A DNA stretch of 41,420 bases, taken from positions 1-41,420 of the IMG/VR virus record IMGVR_UViG_3300018080_000296; one strand, 5' to 3'. Below, piece by piece: positions 1-6,454 of this stretch. A model generated the notes under the pieces. That model did not search any database. It was not told the DNA's origin and saw nothing but the letters and a program-made list of their open reading frames with translations. Numbering within the stretch: the first letter of the stretch is position 1; every line of letters starts with the position of its first letter. The stretch is from a virus. The position numbers were made by a program, and so were the translations under genes.

Positions 1-236
1 TCTAATCATCATTTATTATCCCTTTCAAACGGGTCGTTTAGAATACTTTGGAGTGAATAAGCCTCGGTAGAAATAACATCTTCTATATGCTTAACCCTCT
101 TCTTAAGCTCTAAGATTTGCTCTGTACTTCTAATCCTGCTTTCTACATTCCGACGAATTCTAATCTCATGATCCTTAATCACAAGATCTTGGTAGTCAAT
201 CTGCCGAGCAATTGAAGAAGTAAAGATTTGCAACAA
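1..236. repeat. terminal redundancy, left copy
   Basis: This stretch matches the last 236 bases of the window (41185-41420) at 229 of 236 positions. All seven differences are transitions. It covers the C-terminal three quarters of a small membrane-protein gene. The simplest reading is the overlap of a circular or circularly permuted genome assembled from two close variants. A diverged tandem gene copy or an imperfect terminal repeat is also possible. Confidence 0.85.
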
Positions 237-323
237 TACTAGCATTACTCCTGCAACGGCTCCTACAATCCCTGCAAACCAAGTAAGGTGTTTCTTGGCA
301 CAGGAGTCTTGATCATCTTTCAC
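9..323 (-). CDS. small membrane protein with coiled coil
   Basis: 104 residues, not recognised by family. A charged N-terminus (about 1-13) precedes one hydrophobic membrane segment (about 14-36), followed by a charged, heptad-like helical stretch to about residue 90. One membrane anchor plus a coiled coil resembles phage holin or inner-membrane spanin proteins, but that is inference from shape only. The start is GTG, with a GAGGTG Shine-Dalgarno close upstream that overlaps the end of the preceding GC-rich gene. It lies in the virion operon; across the circular junction the next gene is another membrane protein, so the pair is the best lysis-module candidate here. A variant copy of the same gene ends the window. 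Confidence 0.7.
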   Translation of the reverse strand: MKDDQDSCAKKHLTWFAGIVGAVAGVMLVLLQIFTSSIARQIDYQDLVIKDHEIRIRRNVESRIRSTEQILELKKRVKHIEDVISTEAYSLQSILNDPFERDNK

Positions 324-331
324 AAAACACC

Positions 332-1504
332 TCAGGTTCCTATTCCTGTCATCATCAGGCTACCACCCGACGGAGACCCTGTCACCTCGATCACGATGGT
401 CTCGTCGTCCCAGAACACCTCGCTCCGGTCCCCCAACGTAGGAGCTACGCCGTGGTAGTCTCCCACCAACCCGTCATCAGCCCCGTTGTCCTCCCCGTGG
501 ACGAGGGCGATGTGGAAGTCGGTGTCCCCCCACGTCGGCTCGTCTTGTAGGTTGCTGATCGTCCAGTCGTCGCCGGAGTGCGTCACGGTCGTCCCCGTCT
601 GCACACTGAGCATCTCATCGTAATGCCCCGAATCTTCTGCGTCGCCACCGAGCGTCAGCCCCCCCACATCATAATACGCACGGGCCACCTGCCCGCCAGA
701 GGTCACGGTGTAGTTCGTCTCGTCCATCTGCAACTCGGCAGAGGCCCACTCGGCGTAGCCGGACGTATCAAACACGAGCAACGTACGGGCAACCGACGCG
801 TAGCTCGACGAGGTATGCACCGACTCGACGCCCGCTTGTTCCAGTCGTTGGACGCTTGTGGCGGCGTCCCGCACCGCGTCCCAGTCGGCGGGATCGGACA
901 AATCACGGTTGCGATGCAGTACTACGTCAGATGAAGCGACGTCCGGGTCGAGGTCGATCGTCCGGCCGTCCAGCGATTTCGGCGGGGAGATCGTCAGCAG
1001 CGGACCATCCACGGTCAGCATCCCCGAAAGCAACAACCGCTTCCACTTCTGACCGAACCGAATCCCCAACAGGTTCGGCCGAACAATCCCAGGAATCCGT
1101 ACGCCAGGCACCCCGTCCCGACTCAGCACCCTCTCGACACCGCGACTCCCATAAAGTTTCAACCGGATCGGCCCGAGGTCTGAGCTCCAACGCAGCCGAT
1201 GGCCGAACTCCCGCAGCCGCGTGGCAACGGCCCCCTCGGCCTTCTCGTCCTCGTAGTCGTCCATCATCTTCTTGATCGCGACCGACGCATCCTTGTCGGC
1301 CGGGCCGATCGCCACCCAGTCCTCCCGCCCCCCGTGCGACCAGACCACCGCGACCGACTGGTCCCGCCGCTCGACGCGGAGGTCCTCGTCGATCAGCCCA
1401 AGCCGGCCGTCGGCATCTTCATACCCTACGACTCTTGGATAGATCAACGCACGGTTCGTGTCTACCCTCACTGCTGAGAGATTGTTAGGATCGGGGTGGG
1501 ACAT
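332..1504 (-). CDS. GC-rich virion-operon protein, possible fibre or receptor binding
   Basis: 390 residues, not recognised. The start at MSHPDPNN is chosen because it sits 1 base after the stop of the upstream gene; the open frame extends 56 codons further but that part lies inside the neighbour. The protein is rich in Asp, Gly, Ser and Val with many short beta-like stretches and no membrane segment. The C-terminal 120 residues are Gly/Thr/Asp-rich, as in phage surface proteins. Base composition is strikingly GC-rich, with C- or G-ending codons, unlike both neighbours, which suggests recent transfer from a high-GC genome. A receptor-binding or adhesion role is inferred from position next to a small beta-rich protein and from the foreign composition. 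An enzyme cannot be excluded. Confidence 0.65.
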   Translation of the reverse strand: MSHPDPNNLSAVRVDTNRALIYPRVVGYEDADGRLGLIDEDLRVERRDQSVAVVWSHGGREDWVAIGPADKDASVAIKKMMDDYEDEKAEGAVATRLREFGHRLRWSSDLGPIRLKLYGSRGVERVLSRDGVPGVRIPGIVRPNLLGIRFGQKWKRLLLSGMLTVDGPLLTISPPKSLDGRTIDLDPDVASSDVVLHRNRDLSDPADWDAVRDAATSVQRLEQAGVESVHTSSSYASVARTLLVFDTSGYAEWASAELQMDETNYTVTSGGQVARAYYDVGGLTLGGDAEDSGHYDEMLSVQTGTTVTHSGDDWTISNLQDEPTWGDTDFHIALVHGEDNGADDGLVGDYHGVAPTLGDRSEVFWDDETIVIEVTGSPSGGSLMMTGIGT

Positions 1505-1505
1505 T

Positions 1506-1883
1506 CTATGCACTAACCTCAAGGAAAATAGCCACGCCTTCAAAACTTCCAGCAGAAGCAGAAACTTGAAGACCCTTTCCAGATGGAGAAACAACGAGAC
1601 CGGAAGAGGATTCAAGCGAAACCATACCACCCTGTTGCTTGAATGGCATGGCTCCAGTAAGGGCAGTTCCATCAGAATCTTGAATCGTTAACGTCGATCC
1701 ATCAGCTCCTGTCATAGTGCCAAAGATACCAAGGAGAATGAACTTAGATCCCGTAGTTGCGGTATGAATGACTTGACTTCCAGAAGTCAAAACTGCACGT
1801 TCGATATCATTCCAAGTCTTGCTATTGTAAACCAAGGCATTTACAAGGCTCAGTTGAGCAATGTTTGGTGATCTAAGTGCCAT
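1506..1883 (-). CDS. small beta-rich structural protein
   Basis: 125 residues with alternating hydrophobic and Ser/Gly/Thr residues throughout and no charged tail. This is the pattern of a small beta-sandwich such as a phage decoration or fibre-associated protein. The family is not recognised. Its start overlaps the last 34 bases of the large terminase gene, and its stop lies one base before the start of the GC-rich gene, so the three are probably translated in a coupled way. The N-terminal part (about 1-30, asking for intact bilayer-free, polar beta strands) has no signal peptide. A structural role is inference from composition and operon. Confidence 0.65.
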   Translation of the reverse strand: MALRSPNIAQLSLVNALVYNSKTWNDIERAVLTSGSQVIHTATTGSKFILLGIFGTMTGADGSTLTIQDSDGTALTGAMPFKQQGGMVSLESSSGLVVSPSGKGLQVSASAGSFEGVAIFLEVSA

Positions 1884-3589
1884 GATTGTACCTTCCTAGA
1901 CGATTTACTTTCTAAATCGTGAGAGATTCCAATGAAGGACCTTTTTACAGGTCGAGCCTTATCTTTACTTTCTTTCCTCAACTCTTGCTTATACTCTTCT
2001 ACGATGTTATTCACGCTCCAGGGGTCGTAAATAACCGCTCTCCCACCACTAACCGCTCCTCTTGTAAGTCCCCACAGCTGGAGCTGATAGGCCAAAGCAT
2101 CAGCGAGATCATCATTCTTCCCATAAGGAAAGACTAAAAGCTCTGAAATCAAGTCCTGCTGATGCGGACGAAACTTTAGAGTTCCTGAAGCGATTACAGG
2201 TTGAAGCCCCTGAACCCTCAACTCTTTCTTAGTCGTCGAACCTTTGAGTTTTTCAACGAGAAAAAACGTGCTATCCTGCTTCTGCTTTTCTCTAATCCAA
2301 TAGAGCAGGCTGGATTGATACGCAACAGACTCAACTCCGACTTTTACAGGCATATATTTACGCACATGGCGAAAGAGCAAATCTATGAGATCCCCGGGGT
2401 CACACTTAACTCTCGAGGATTCAAGAACATAAATATTTCCTGTTGTTAAGTCTTTCCCACAAGTGATTACAGCACTCCAGTCAGTCTCGCCCTTGGATTC
2501 TTTTGGATCTCCCGCAGGATCGACCGTAGTATAACAGACAAGATTTTGAGGTTCTTTCTCGAAATACTTAAACCACTCTTGCCTGAATATCATATCATCC
2601 GACCGGATGGGTTTATTCAAGTAGAGACAAGAGTAGAGATACGGACCCATCCGAGCTTTTAGTTTTTCTAACGCACTTCTACTAAATCTCGATGGATAAG
2701 CCGGCTCACCTTTTTCATCTGCTTCACCCTTTTCGTTCTCAAGAGCCGCTCGTTTATAAACCACAAACCAAGGCTCGTTTTCTTCTACCCACGAGATGAG
2801 ATCTCTCTGAAACCACCGAGTCCCCACGACGAGGTTCTGTGATTTCTCCACGTCAATCAGCAGCGGCGGGACGAGCCGGTGGTAACCAATTGCTTGTTCT
2901 ACATCATCTTGAGAAGGAAGAAGGTTATCAAACCCAAGATCTTCTTTATCAGGAGCTACGGTGTCGTCTTCAATAATCAACCCAAAGTGCCGGCTTGTAA
3001 CCTGAGTCTTAGTTCCAGCAGCTTCAAAAGTGCTCTCTGCCCAAGCTTTGTCTCGATGAAGGCAAAGAGAATCTGCTCTCCAAGTTTCGTTTTTCGTAGG
3101 AACAATGTCTGGAAAGATTGTTTGAAACATGAGAGAACCCTGACCAAGTACTTTACCAGCAATGGATGAAAACTTAGCCAGGGCATTAGAGTGCGTATTT
3201 TGAGTCAAGAGGCATCGGACATTCGGATCTCTTACCCCTCTCCATAAAGGATAAGAGATAGAACAAAGTGTCGTTTTCAACCACCCACGAGGGAGCTCGA
3301 TCAGCAACTGCCTAATTCCCTCTTCAAGAGACTCTTCAATCTTCTCTTCTAAAAGCCTCAAATGTTTATCTCTCAAGGTCTTTACATAAACATCTTTCTC
3401 AAACCCTAAAGACTCATCCCAACCGTCGTAAAGTTCGAGAAGATGACAAAGAGGAAGGTGGATTTGTGGATCAAGCCAGTCAAAGCCTAAGATTCCCTTG
3501 GCGAAGAAGAAAAGGTTCCCCATGGCGAGCTGCCGAAGCTCTGCTATCTGATCCTTAGATAGACTCTCTTGTGTAATTATCTCACTCAT
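1850..3589 (-). CDS. terL: terminase large subunit
   Basis: 579 residues. This is the DNA-packaging motor: an N-terminal ATPase and a C-terminal RNase H-fold nuclease that cuts concatemers and pumps DNA through the portal. The adenine-binding and Walker A-like segment is PRGWLKTT (100-107), the Walker B motif is LIIEDD (204-209), and GTRWFQRD (256-263) fits the coupling motif. Nuclease acidic residues are D357 (in TTVDPAGD), E420 (in VGVES) and D493/D494 (in KNDDLADAL), the typical order. The ATG at MSEII is preferred to an in-frame TTG six bases earlier because AGGGG lies at good spacing. It overlaps the small-subunit stop by 8 bases and the next gene by 34. Confidence 0.95.
   Translation of the reverse strand: MSEIITQESLSKDQIAELRQLAMGNLFFFAKGILGFDWLDPQIHLPLCHLLELYDGWDESLGFEKDVYVKTLRDKHLRLLEEKIEESLEEGIRQLLIELPRGWLKTTLCSISYPLWRGVRDPNVRCLLTQNTHSNALAKFSSIAGKVLGQGSLMFQTIFPDIVPTKNETWRADSLCLHRDKAWAESTFEAAGTKTQVTSRHFGLIIEDDTVAPDKEDLGFDNLLPSQDDVEQAIGYHRLVPPLLIDVEKSQNLVVGTRWFQRDLISWVEENEPWFVVYKRAALENEKGEADEKGEPAYPSRFSRSALEKLKARMGPYLYSCLYLNKPIRSDDMIFRQEWFKYFEKEPQNLVCYTTVDPAGDPKESKGETDWSAVITCGKDLTTGNIYVLESSRVKCDPGDLIDLLFRHVRKYMPVKVGVESVAYQSSLLYWIREKQKQDSTFFLVEKLKGSTTKKELRVQGLQPVIASGTLKFRPHQQDLISELLVFPYGKNDDLADALAYQLQLWGLTRGAVSGGRAVIYDPWSVNNIVEEYKQELRKESKDKARPVKRSFIGISHDLESKSSRKVQSWHLDHQTLLN
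1901..1919 (-). repeat. hairpin motif, copy 1
   Basis: On the minus strand this is CGATTTA-GAAAG-TAAATCG, a perfect 7-base stem with a 5-base loop inside the last codons of terL and just upstream of the next start. Eighteen bases (with one flanking A) recur on the plus strand at 5814-5831, before another gene. It could be an RNA processing or translation-control hairpin. Confidence 0.45.
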
Positions 3590-4058
3590 CCTCAACCCCT
3601 ACTTTCTCCCCTTTTGACTCCTTCATCGCAGTTACAAGGAGCTGAACCTGATCTGTATTTATCGTAATAGTTCCAGTTTTAGATCCGTCCTCTCCCAAGG
3701 CTCTGCCGAAAACACGATCTAAGACTGAATTTGATGCCTTGAGAGCAATGCTTTCGTCTTCAGAAGAGATGAGACTTTCTACTTTAGTCGCAGCTTCGAG
3801 GCTTGCTCTCTCAAGTTTTGTTTTCGCCGCGGCAACATCTAAAGTAATGGCTTCTTCAAGGCTTTTGTTTTTACGCTCTCTCCGACGAGCCAACTCGTCT
3901 TGCACAATTGGTGAGTTAAGCACCAACCCCACCGCCTCGCGGGTCATTCCCAGTTCTTCTGCAATTGCCTTGTTAGACAGTCCCGCAAGAGCAAAGTCCA
4001 CCATCTTGTGGTGTCTCGGAAGCATTCTTTGAATTTCACCGCGGCGTTTTTGATTCAT
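3582..4058 (-). CDS. terS: terminase small subunit
   Basis: 158 residues, first gene of the virion arm. Residues about 15-50 form a helix-turn-helix (MVDFALAGLSNKAIAEELGM, then TREAVGLVLNS), the DNA-recognition part expected of small terminases. A long charged helix with coiled-coil character (about 58-95) follows and would build the oligomeric ring. The C-terminal 40 residues (GTITINTDQVQLLVTAM and a charged tail) would contact the large subunit. The gene directly precedes terL with an 8-base overlap. Identification rests on HTH-plus-coiled-coil architecture and on position; sequence identity to a named family is not claimed. Confidence 0.85.
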   Translation of the reverse strand: MNQKRRGEIQRMLPRHHKMVDFALAGLSNKAIAEELGMTREAVGLVLNSPIVQDELARRRERKNKSLEEAITLDVAAAKTKLERASLEAATKVESLISSEDESIALKASNSVLDRVFGRALGEDGSKTGTITINTDQVQLLVTAMKESKGEKVGVEDE

Positions 4059-4090
4059 GACTTTTCATCTCGACAGGTTTCGCCTTTCGA

Positions 4091-4164
4091 CTCAATAGGT
4101 TTAGTCTCAATAGGTTTAGTCTCGAAAGGTTTAGTCTCAATAGATCTAATCTCGAAAGGGTGGT
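4091..4164. repeat. 15-base tandem repeats upstream of terS
   Basis: Five consecutive units begin at 4091, 4106, 4121, 4136 and 4151. The first two are identical (CTCAATAGGTTTAGT); the others differ mostly by CTCGAAAGG for CTCAATAGG. A sixth weak unit follows. They lie in the leader or promoter of the virion arm, 33 bases before the terS start. Such repeats can be protein-binding iterons or a structured leader. Confidence 0.75.
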
Positions 4165-4286
4165 CTCAAAAGACTATCGAAAAGGGGAAGGGTAGGGGGA
4201 GTAGGTAAAAAACTTTTAAGTAACTTTCACACACCATAGATTTCCAAAGAGGGTCAAGCTTTTGTGCCGACCCAGGGGTGGGAGGG

Positions 4287-4323
4287 TTGACAGTTCAAAA
4301 GTGGAAAAGACGTACATCTTTTC
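4287..4323 (+). promoter_or_regulatory. TTGACA element with overlapping palindrome
   Basis: A consensus -35 hexamer TTGACA (4287-4292) is followed by the inverted repeat GAAAAGA-CGTACA-TCTTTTC (4304-4323). No good -10 hexamer sits at 16-18 bases; TACATC at 4313 is 20 bases away. It may be a repressed or factor-dependent promoter, with the palindrome as an operator. Confidence 0.35.
4301..4315 (+). repeat. GTGGAAAAG-GTAC motif, copy 1
   Basis: GTGGAAAAGACGTAC. It matches 4348-4362 at 14 of 15 positions, 47 bases away. It forms the left half of a 7+7 palindrome with 4317-4323. Operator-like. Confidence 0.5.
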
Positions 4324-4347
4324 AGGTATCGCGGTCCGGGACGGAAT

Positions 4348-4362
4348 GTGGAAAAGTCGTAC
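4348..4362 (+). repeat. GTGGAAAAG-GTAC motif, copy 2
   Basis: GTGGAAAAGTCGTAC, followed by CGGTTTTCAC, which forms an imperfect inverted partner. A third, slightly longer version lies at 5236-5254. Confidence 0.5.
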
Positions 4363-4444
4363 CGGTTTTCACCTACTCACCCGGCGGTTAGGTGAATAGT
4401 TAACTCGGCAGGAAAGTTTACTGAAAAAAATACTGATTTTCCTG

Positions 4445-4474
4445 TTGACCTGGACCCCCCTCGGTGCGTACAAT
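4445..4474 (+). promoter_or_regulatory. sigma-70-like early promoter
   Basis: TTGACC (4445-4450) and TACAAT (4469-4474) are separated by 18 bases, with transcription expected to start near 4481, about 60 bases before the first early gene. It is the best host-type promoter found and would be used directly after infection by host RNA polymerase. Confidence 0.55.
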
Positions 4475-4539
4475 ACTCGTGAAATGGCCGACCCGCCGGG
4501 GTTGGCGACGAGTTTTCCCAATTGAAAAGGGAGTGTATC

Positions 4540-5058
4540 ATGCCGAAGACTTACCGAAGTGCAACGTACGTTCTGCAGGTGGGTTCAAGGAAGGATGGTT
4601 CAGCACGGTTCTTCAAGTACAGCGGTATCGTGCCGAACGTCGGATGCTCGCCGAGTGGGATGCTGGCAGAGCTCGAACAGGACAAGGGAAAGGACGCCGC
4701 CTGGGAGATTCTCAGAAACAAAGGCGTCGATCTCTGGGCACGGCAGAAGGCCGTGCACCGCCTGAACACGTGGGAACAGGCCAAGGAAGGCAAGGTGTCG
4801 GACAAGGCAGTGTTTTCCACAATCGCAGCCGCCGGGGCTGACTTTCAAGCCTACTGGGCAGAGAAAGGAGGCGACTTACTCGAAGCCGGAAAGAAATATC
4901 TGGCCGAGAACACCAAGAACGCCGAGAACTGCCCGCTCGACGAAGTCAGCGAAGACGAGGCAGACGTGATCAAGAAAGCACGGTCAGAAGAGTGGAAGAA
5001 GGTCACCGGAAAGGTCGAGAAGGACGAATCGGATGAGAAGGGTGAATCCGACAAGTAG
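4540..5058 (+). CDS. first early protein, unknown function
   Basis: 172 residues, not recognised. The start at MPKTYRS is chosen over one six codons upstream because AAAAGGGAG lies at ideal spacing before it. The protein is Lys- and Glu-rich, mostly predicted helical from about residue 40 on, and ends in a strongly charged tail (DESDEKGESDK). No membrane segment or Cys cluster is present. It follows the promoter directly and is followed by a strong GC-rich hairpin, so it is probably a separate, highly transcribed early unit. Its GC-rich codons contrast with the replication genes. Being first behind a host-type promoter suggests a host-takeover or DNA-binding role, but this is inference. Confidence 0.75.
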   Translation: MPKTYRSATYVLQVGSRKDGSARFFKYSGIVPNVGCSPSGMLAELEQDKGKDAAWEILRNKGVDLWARQKAVHRLNTWEQAKEGKVSDKAVFSTIAAAGADFQAYWAEKGGDLLEAGKKYLAENTKNAENCPLDEVSEDEADVIKKARSEEWKKVTGKVEKDESDEKGESDK

Positions 5059-5069
5059 ACCGACCCGGA

Positions 5070-5101
5070 GTGGGCCGTGGGGAGACAATCCCACGGCCCA
5101 C
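5070..5101 (+). terminator. strong hairpin after the first early gene
   Basis: A perfect 12-base-pair stem (GTGGGCCGTGGG paired with CCCACGGCCCAC) closes an 8-base loop, 12 bases after the stop codon of the 172-residue gene. It is not followed by a T-run, so it may be a terminator needing help, an attenuator, or an mRNA 3'-end stabiliser. Confidence 0.55.
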
Positions 5102-5235
5102 CGGCCGTCAAGAGTCGGTTTCAAGCTTCTCTTGTCCAGAAAGCCTTCTTGTCTAAAACCCTGAATCGAATCGGCGGACTACAGACGAGCGGACTATGGA
5201 CGACGGCCGGAAAAGTAGGGGCGGGTATGGGAGTA

Positions 5236-5254
5236 GTGGAAAAGTGTTGTACCG
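5236..5254 (+). repeat. GTGGAAAAG-GTAC motif, copy 3
   Basis: GTGGAAAAGTGTTGTACCG resembles the site at 4348 (GTGGAAAAGTCGTACCG) with two extra bases in the middle. It lies upstream of the second early gene group, so the motif may mark sites bound by one regulator. Confidence 0.45.
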
Positions 5255-5405
5255 TGTCTCTTGAGAGAGAGAGAGTGAGAGAGAGAGATGAGAGAAGAGA
5301 GACACGAGACTCACATCACGAGACTCATATCACCGCCCCGACCACCCCTCGGCCAACCGCCCCGGAAAGCGGCCGTCGTCGATAGTCCCCTAGTCCGTCG
5401 TCGGC

Positions 5406-5447
5406 CCGCCGGCCCGTCACGACTCCCGAGTCTTTAAGAGTTAAGAC
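5406..5447 (+). repeat. direct repeat, left copy
   Basis: CCGCCGGCCCGTCACGACTC and the following AGTCTTTAAGAGTTAAGAC recur at 5760-5815, where a 14-base insertion separates the two halves. The copies flank the 72-residue gene. The first half in the right copy coincides with what looks like a tRNA 3' end, as in integration or recombination scars. Confidence 0.65.
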
Positions 5448-5469
5448 CCTTAGATACAAGGAATTGAAG

Positions 5470-5688
5470 ATGGAAGATTATGAGTACGTTGAGAAGATGA
5501 ACCGAGTTGGCGAAGATTGCCAACTCGAACTCGAAAACCTTCGGGTAGACCTCGATGAATCCCTCGAGGCTGCCGAAGACGACGAGTGGGAACAGAAAGA
5601 CGTTGCGAGAATCGGCACCGAGGTTCTCCAGAAGGTGCTCAAGGGCTTGCAGCTGGCCCGCAAAGACCTCCTTACCCTGCTTCCCTAG
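5470..5688 (+). CDS. small acidic helical protein
   Basis: 72 residues, not recognised. The ATG follows AAGGA at good spacing; a TTG two codons earlier is less likely. Residues 1-45 are very acidic (many Glu and Asp) and strongly helical; the last 25 are Leu/Lys-rich and amphipathic. The net negative charge is the kind seen in phage anti-host or DNA-mimic proteins, but there is no motif to support a function. It is bounded on both sides by copies of a 40-base direct repeat, so the gene could have arrived or could be lost as one cassette. Confidence 0.6.
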   Translation: MEDYEYVEKMNRVGEDCQLELENLRVDLDESLEAAEDDEWEQKDVARIGTEVLQKVLKGLQLARKDLLTLLP

Positions 5689-5697
5689 CTTCATGCA

Positions 5698-5772
5698 GCG
5701 GGCATTGACGTCGAGTAGATTCATGCAGCGGTGCTGGTGCTACCCACGCGGGTTCGATTCCGCCGGCCCGTC
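5698..5772 (+). other. tRNA-like remnant
   Basis: A T-arm-like GCGG-GTTCGATT-CCGC (5748-5763) is followed by GGCCCGT. A matching CGGGC at 5699-5703 lies exactly 75 bases upstream of the end, the length of a tRNA. The T stem lacks one base and I find no normal D arm, so it is at best a decayed or captured tRNA end. It contains a 12-base repeat TTCATGCAGCGG (5690 and 5721, partly outside). Confidence 0.25.
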
Positions 5773-5815
5773 ACGACTCCCAAGTCTTAACTCCCGAGTC
5801 TTTAAGAGTTAAGAC
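5760..5815 (+). repeat. direct repeat, right copy, with inverted repeat
   Basis: This repeats 5406-5447 but carries 14 extra bases. Because of them, GTCTTAACTC (5784-5793) and GAGTTAAGAC (5806-5815) form a perfect 10-base stem with a 12-base loop before the next gene. Confidence 0.65.
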
Positions 5816-5833
5816 GATTTAGAAAGTAAATTG
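5815..5833 (+). repeat. hairpin motif, copy 2
   Basis: CGATTTA-GAAAG-TAAATTG. It shares its first 17 bases (plus the preceding A) with the hairpin at the end of terL, here on the plus strand and in a gene leader. One stem pair becomes G-T. Confidence 0.45.
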
Positions 5834-5856
5834 TCAGAAACTTTTGTCAGAAACTT
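5831..5856 (+). repeat. 13-base tandem repeat in a leader
   Basis: TTGTCAGAAACTT occurs twice in direct succession, followed by a partial third TTGT, ending 18 bases before the start codon of the 180-residue gene. It may be slippage or part of a translation or transcription control element. Confidence 0.6.
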
Positions 5857-5874
5857 TTGTGAAAGGAACCTTAA

Positions 5875-6417
5875 ATGTCAAACCCCTTTGACTCGCCCCT
5901 CGACCCTTTCGACCCTTCCGGCTCTTCTGACTTCTCTTCTATCATTCAAGCCCTTATGTCAAGGCTCAACGAAGAGGACCGTTTCGTGTCTTACCTCAAC
6001 TCTTGTCCACGGGGAATCTCATCTTTAATGGCAGCAGCAGTTTTGGTAAATGGAAAAGAACTTGATAAAGAGTATGTTCAACCTACATGTGGAAACCCCC
6101 TTTCCCAAGTCCCCTCTATCATCGGGCCAAAGCTCTTATCTCAACTCCGCCTGATGCAAACCTGGGACGACGAACTTCTTAAGCAAGAAGTCCTCATCGC
6201 ATTCTGCCAGATCTGCATCTACTCCGCCCATGTTTTCGACGACACCACCCCATTCTTGGAAGTTACCCAAGGGGCGGAAGAACAGCTGGAAGGGAACAAC
6301 CCCGACACCATCTACCGCTTTGCTCTCTCCACCGCCACCGCCATCTTGGAAAAGGCCCAAGCCCTGGGTTGGTACCCTGATCGCAATAACGCCGGAGCGT
6401 TTCCGGCAAACTCGTAG
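5875..6417 (+). CDS. unknown early protein
   Basis: 180 residues, not recognised. A clear AAAGGAA ribosome-binding site precedes the ATG. The N-terminal 20 residues are Pro/Asp/Ser-rich and likely disordered; residues about 22-160 look helical with scattered Cys (about 45, 72, 113 and 116), which do not form a clean zinc motif. The C-terminus (TAILEKAQALGWYPDRN) is an amphipathic helix with a short tail. No membrane segment is seen. It begins the chain of accessory genes up to 9.7 kb. Just after its stop lies a 30-base element found again after the pentapeptide-type gene. Confidence 0.7.
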   Translation: MSNPFDSPLDPFDPSGSSDFSSIIQALMSRLNEEDRFVSYLNSCPRGISSLMAAAVLVNGKELDKEYVQPTCGNPLSQVPSIIGPKLLSQLRLMQTWDDELLKQEVLIAFCQICIYSAHVFDDTTPFLEVTQGAEEQLEGNNPDTIYRFALSTATAILEKAQALGWYPDRNNAGAFPANS

Positions 6418-6447
6418 CAATAGAGCAATGGCACAAGCATAGAAAGG
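6418..6447 (+). repeat. 30-base intergenic element, copy 1
   Basis: It ends in GGCACAAGCATAGAAAGG and matches 8159-8188 at 26 of 30 positions. In both places it follows the stop of an unrelated gene and supplies the AGAAAGG ribosome-binding site for the next start. Confidence 0.7.
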
Positions 6448-6454
6448 TTTAAGA

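Larger units (their letters stand above)
4059..4539. promoter_or_regulatory. divergent control region between the two arms
   Basis: These 481 bases hold no convincing gene and separate the leftward virion arm from the rightward early arm. Going rightwards they contain 15-base tandem repeats next to terS, a purine-rich stretch (about 4178-4207), two copies of a palindromic operator-like motif, and a sigma-70-like promoter facing the early arm. It is the natural place for early and late promoter control, and perhaps a replication origin. Confidence 0.7.
5102..5469 (+). other. non-coding stretch with low-complexity repeats
   Basis: I see no convincing gene here. Contents, left to right: a near repeat of GCGGACTA...GACGA (about 5173-5206), a third operator-like motif (5236-5254), a GA-rich run of GAGAGA type (about 5261-5305), two copies of GAGACTCA(C/T)ATCAC (about 5307-5333), a GC-rich segment, and a direct repeat also found at 5760. 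Open frames across it lack ribosome-binding sites and have arginine-biased composition. It may be an untranslated leader, an ncRNA, or an origin-type region. Confidence 0.5.

Noticed and set aside
578-1275. Several plus-strand frames opposite the GC-rich gene
   Set aside because: Frames rich in Arg, Pro and Ser typical of antisense reading in GC-rich DNA.
4091-4164. CRISPR array
   Set aside because: The repeats are directly tandem with no spacers and no Cas genes are nearby.
4170-4290. Minus-strand promoter for the virion arm
   Set aside because: TTGACC is present on the minus strand near 4252-4257, but no acceptable -10 element lies at 16-18 bases, so I do not call it.
4464-4841. Open frame overlapping the first early gene in another frame
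   Set aside because: No ribosome-binding site, starts at the promoter, and its composition is biased to Arg and Gly; the 172-residue frame has an ideal site and continues to a terminator-like hairpin.
5077-5385. 102-codon open frame in the GA-rich non-coding stretch
   Set aside because: It starts inside the strong hairpin and translates low-complexity repeats (ERERVRERDERRETRD); a frame from the ATG at 5289 is likewise repeat-driven.
5698-5772. Functional tRNA gene
   Set aside because: The T stem is one base short and no D arm is visible; listed only as tRNA-like remnant.
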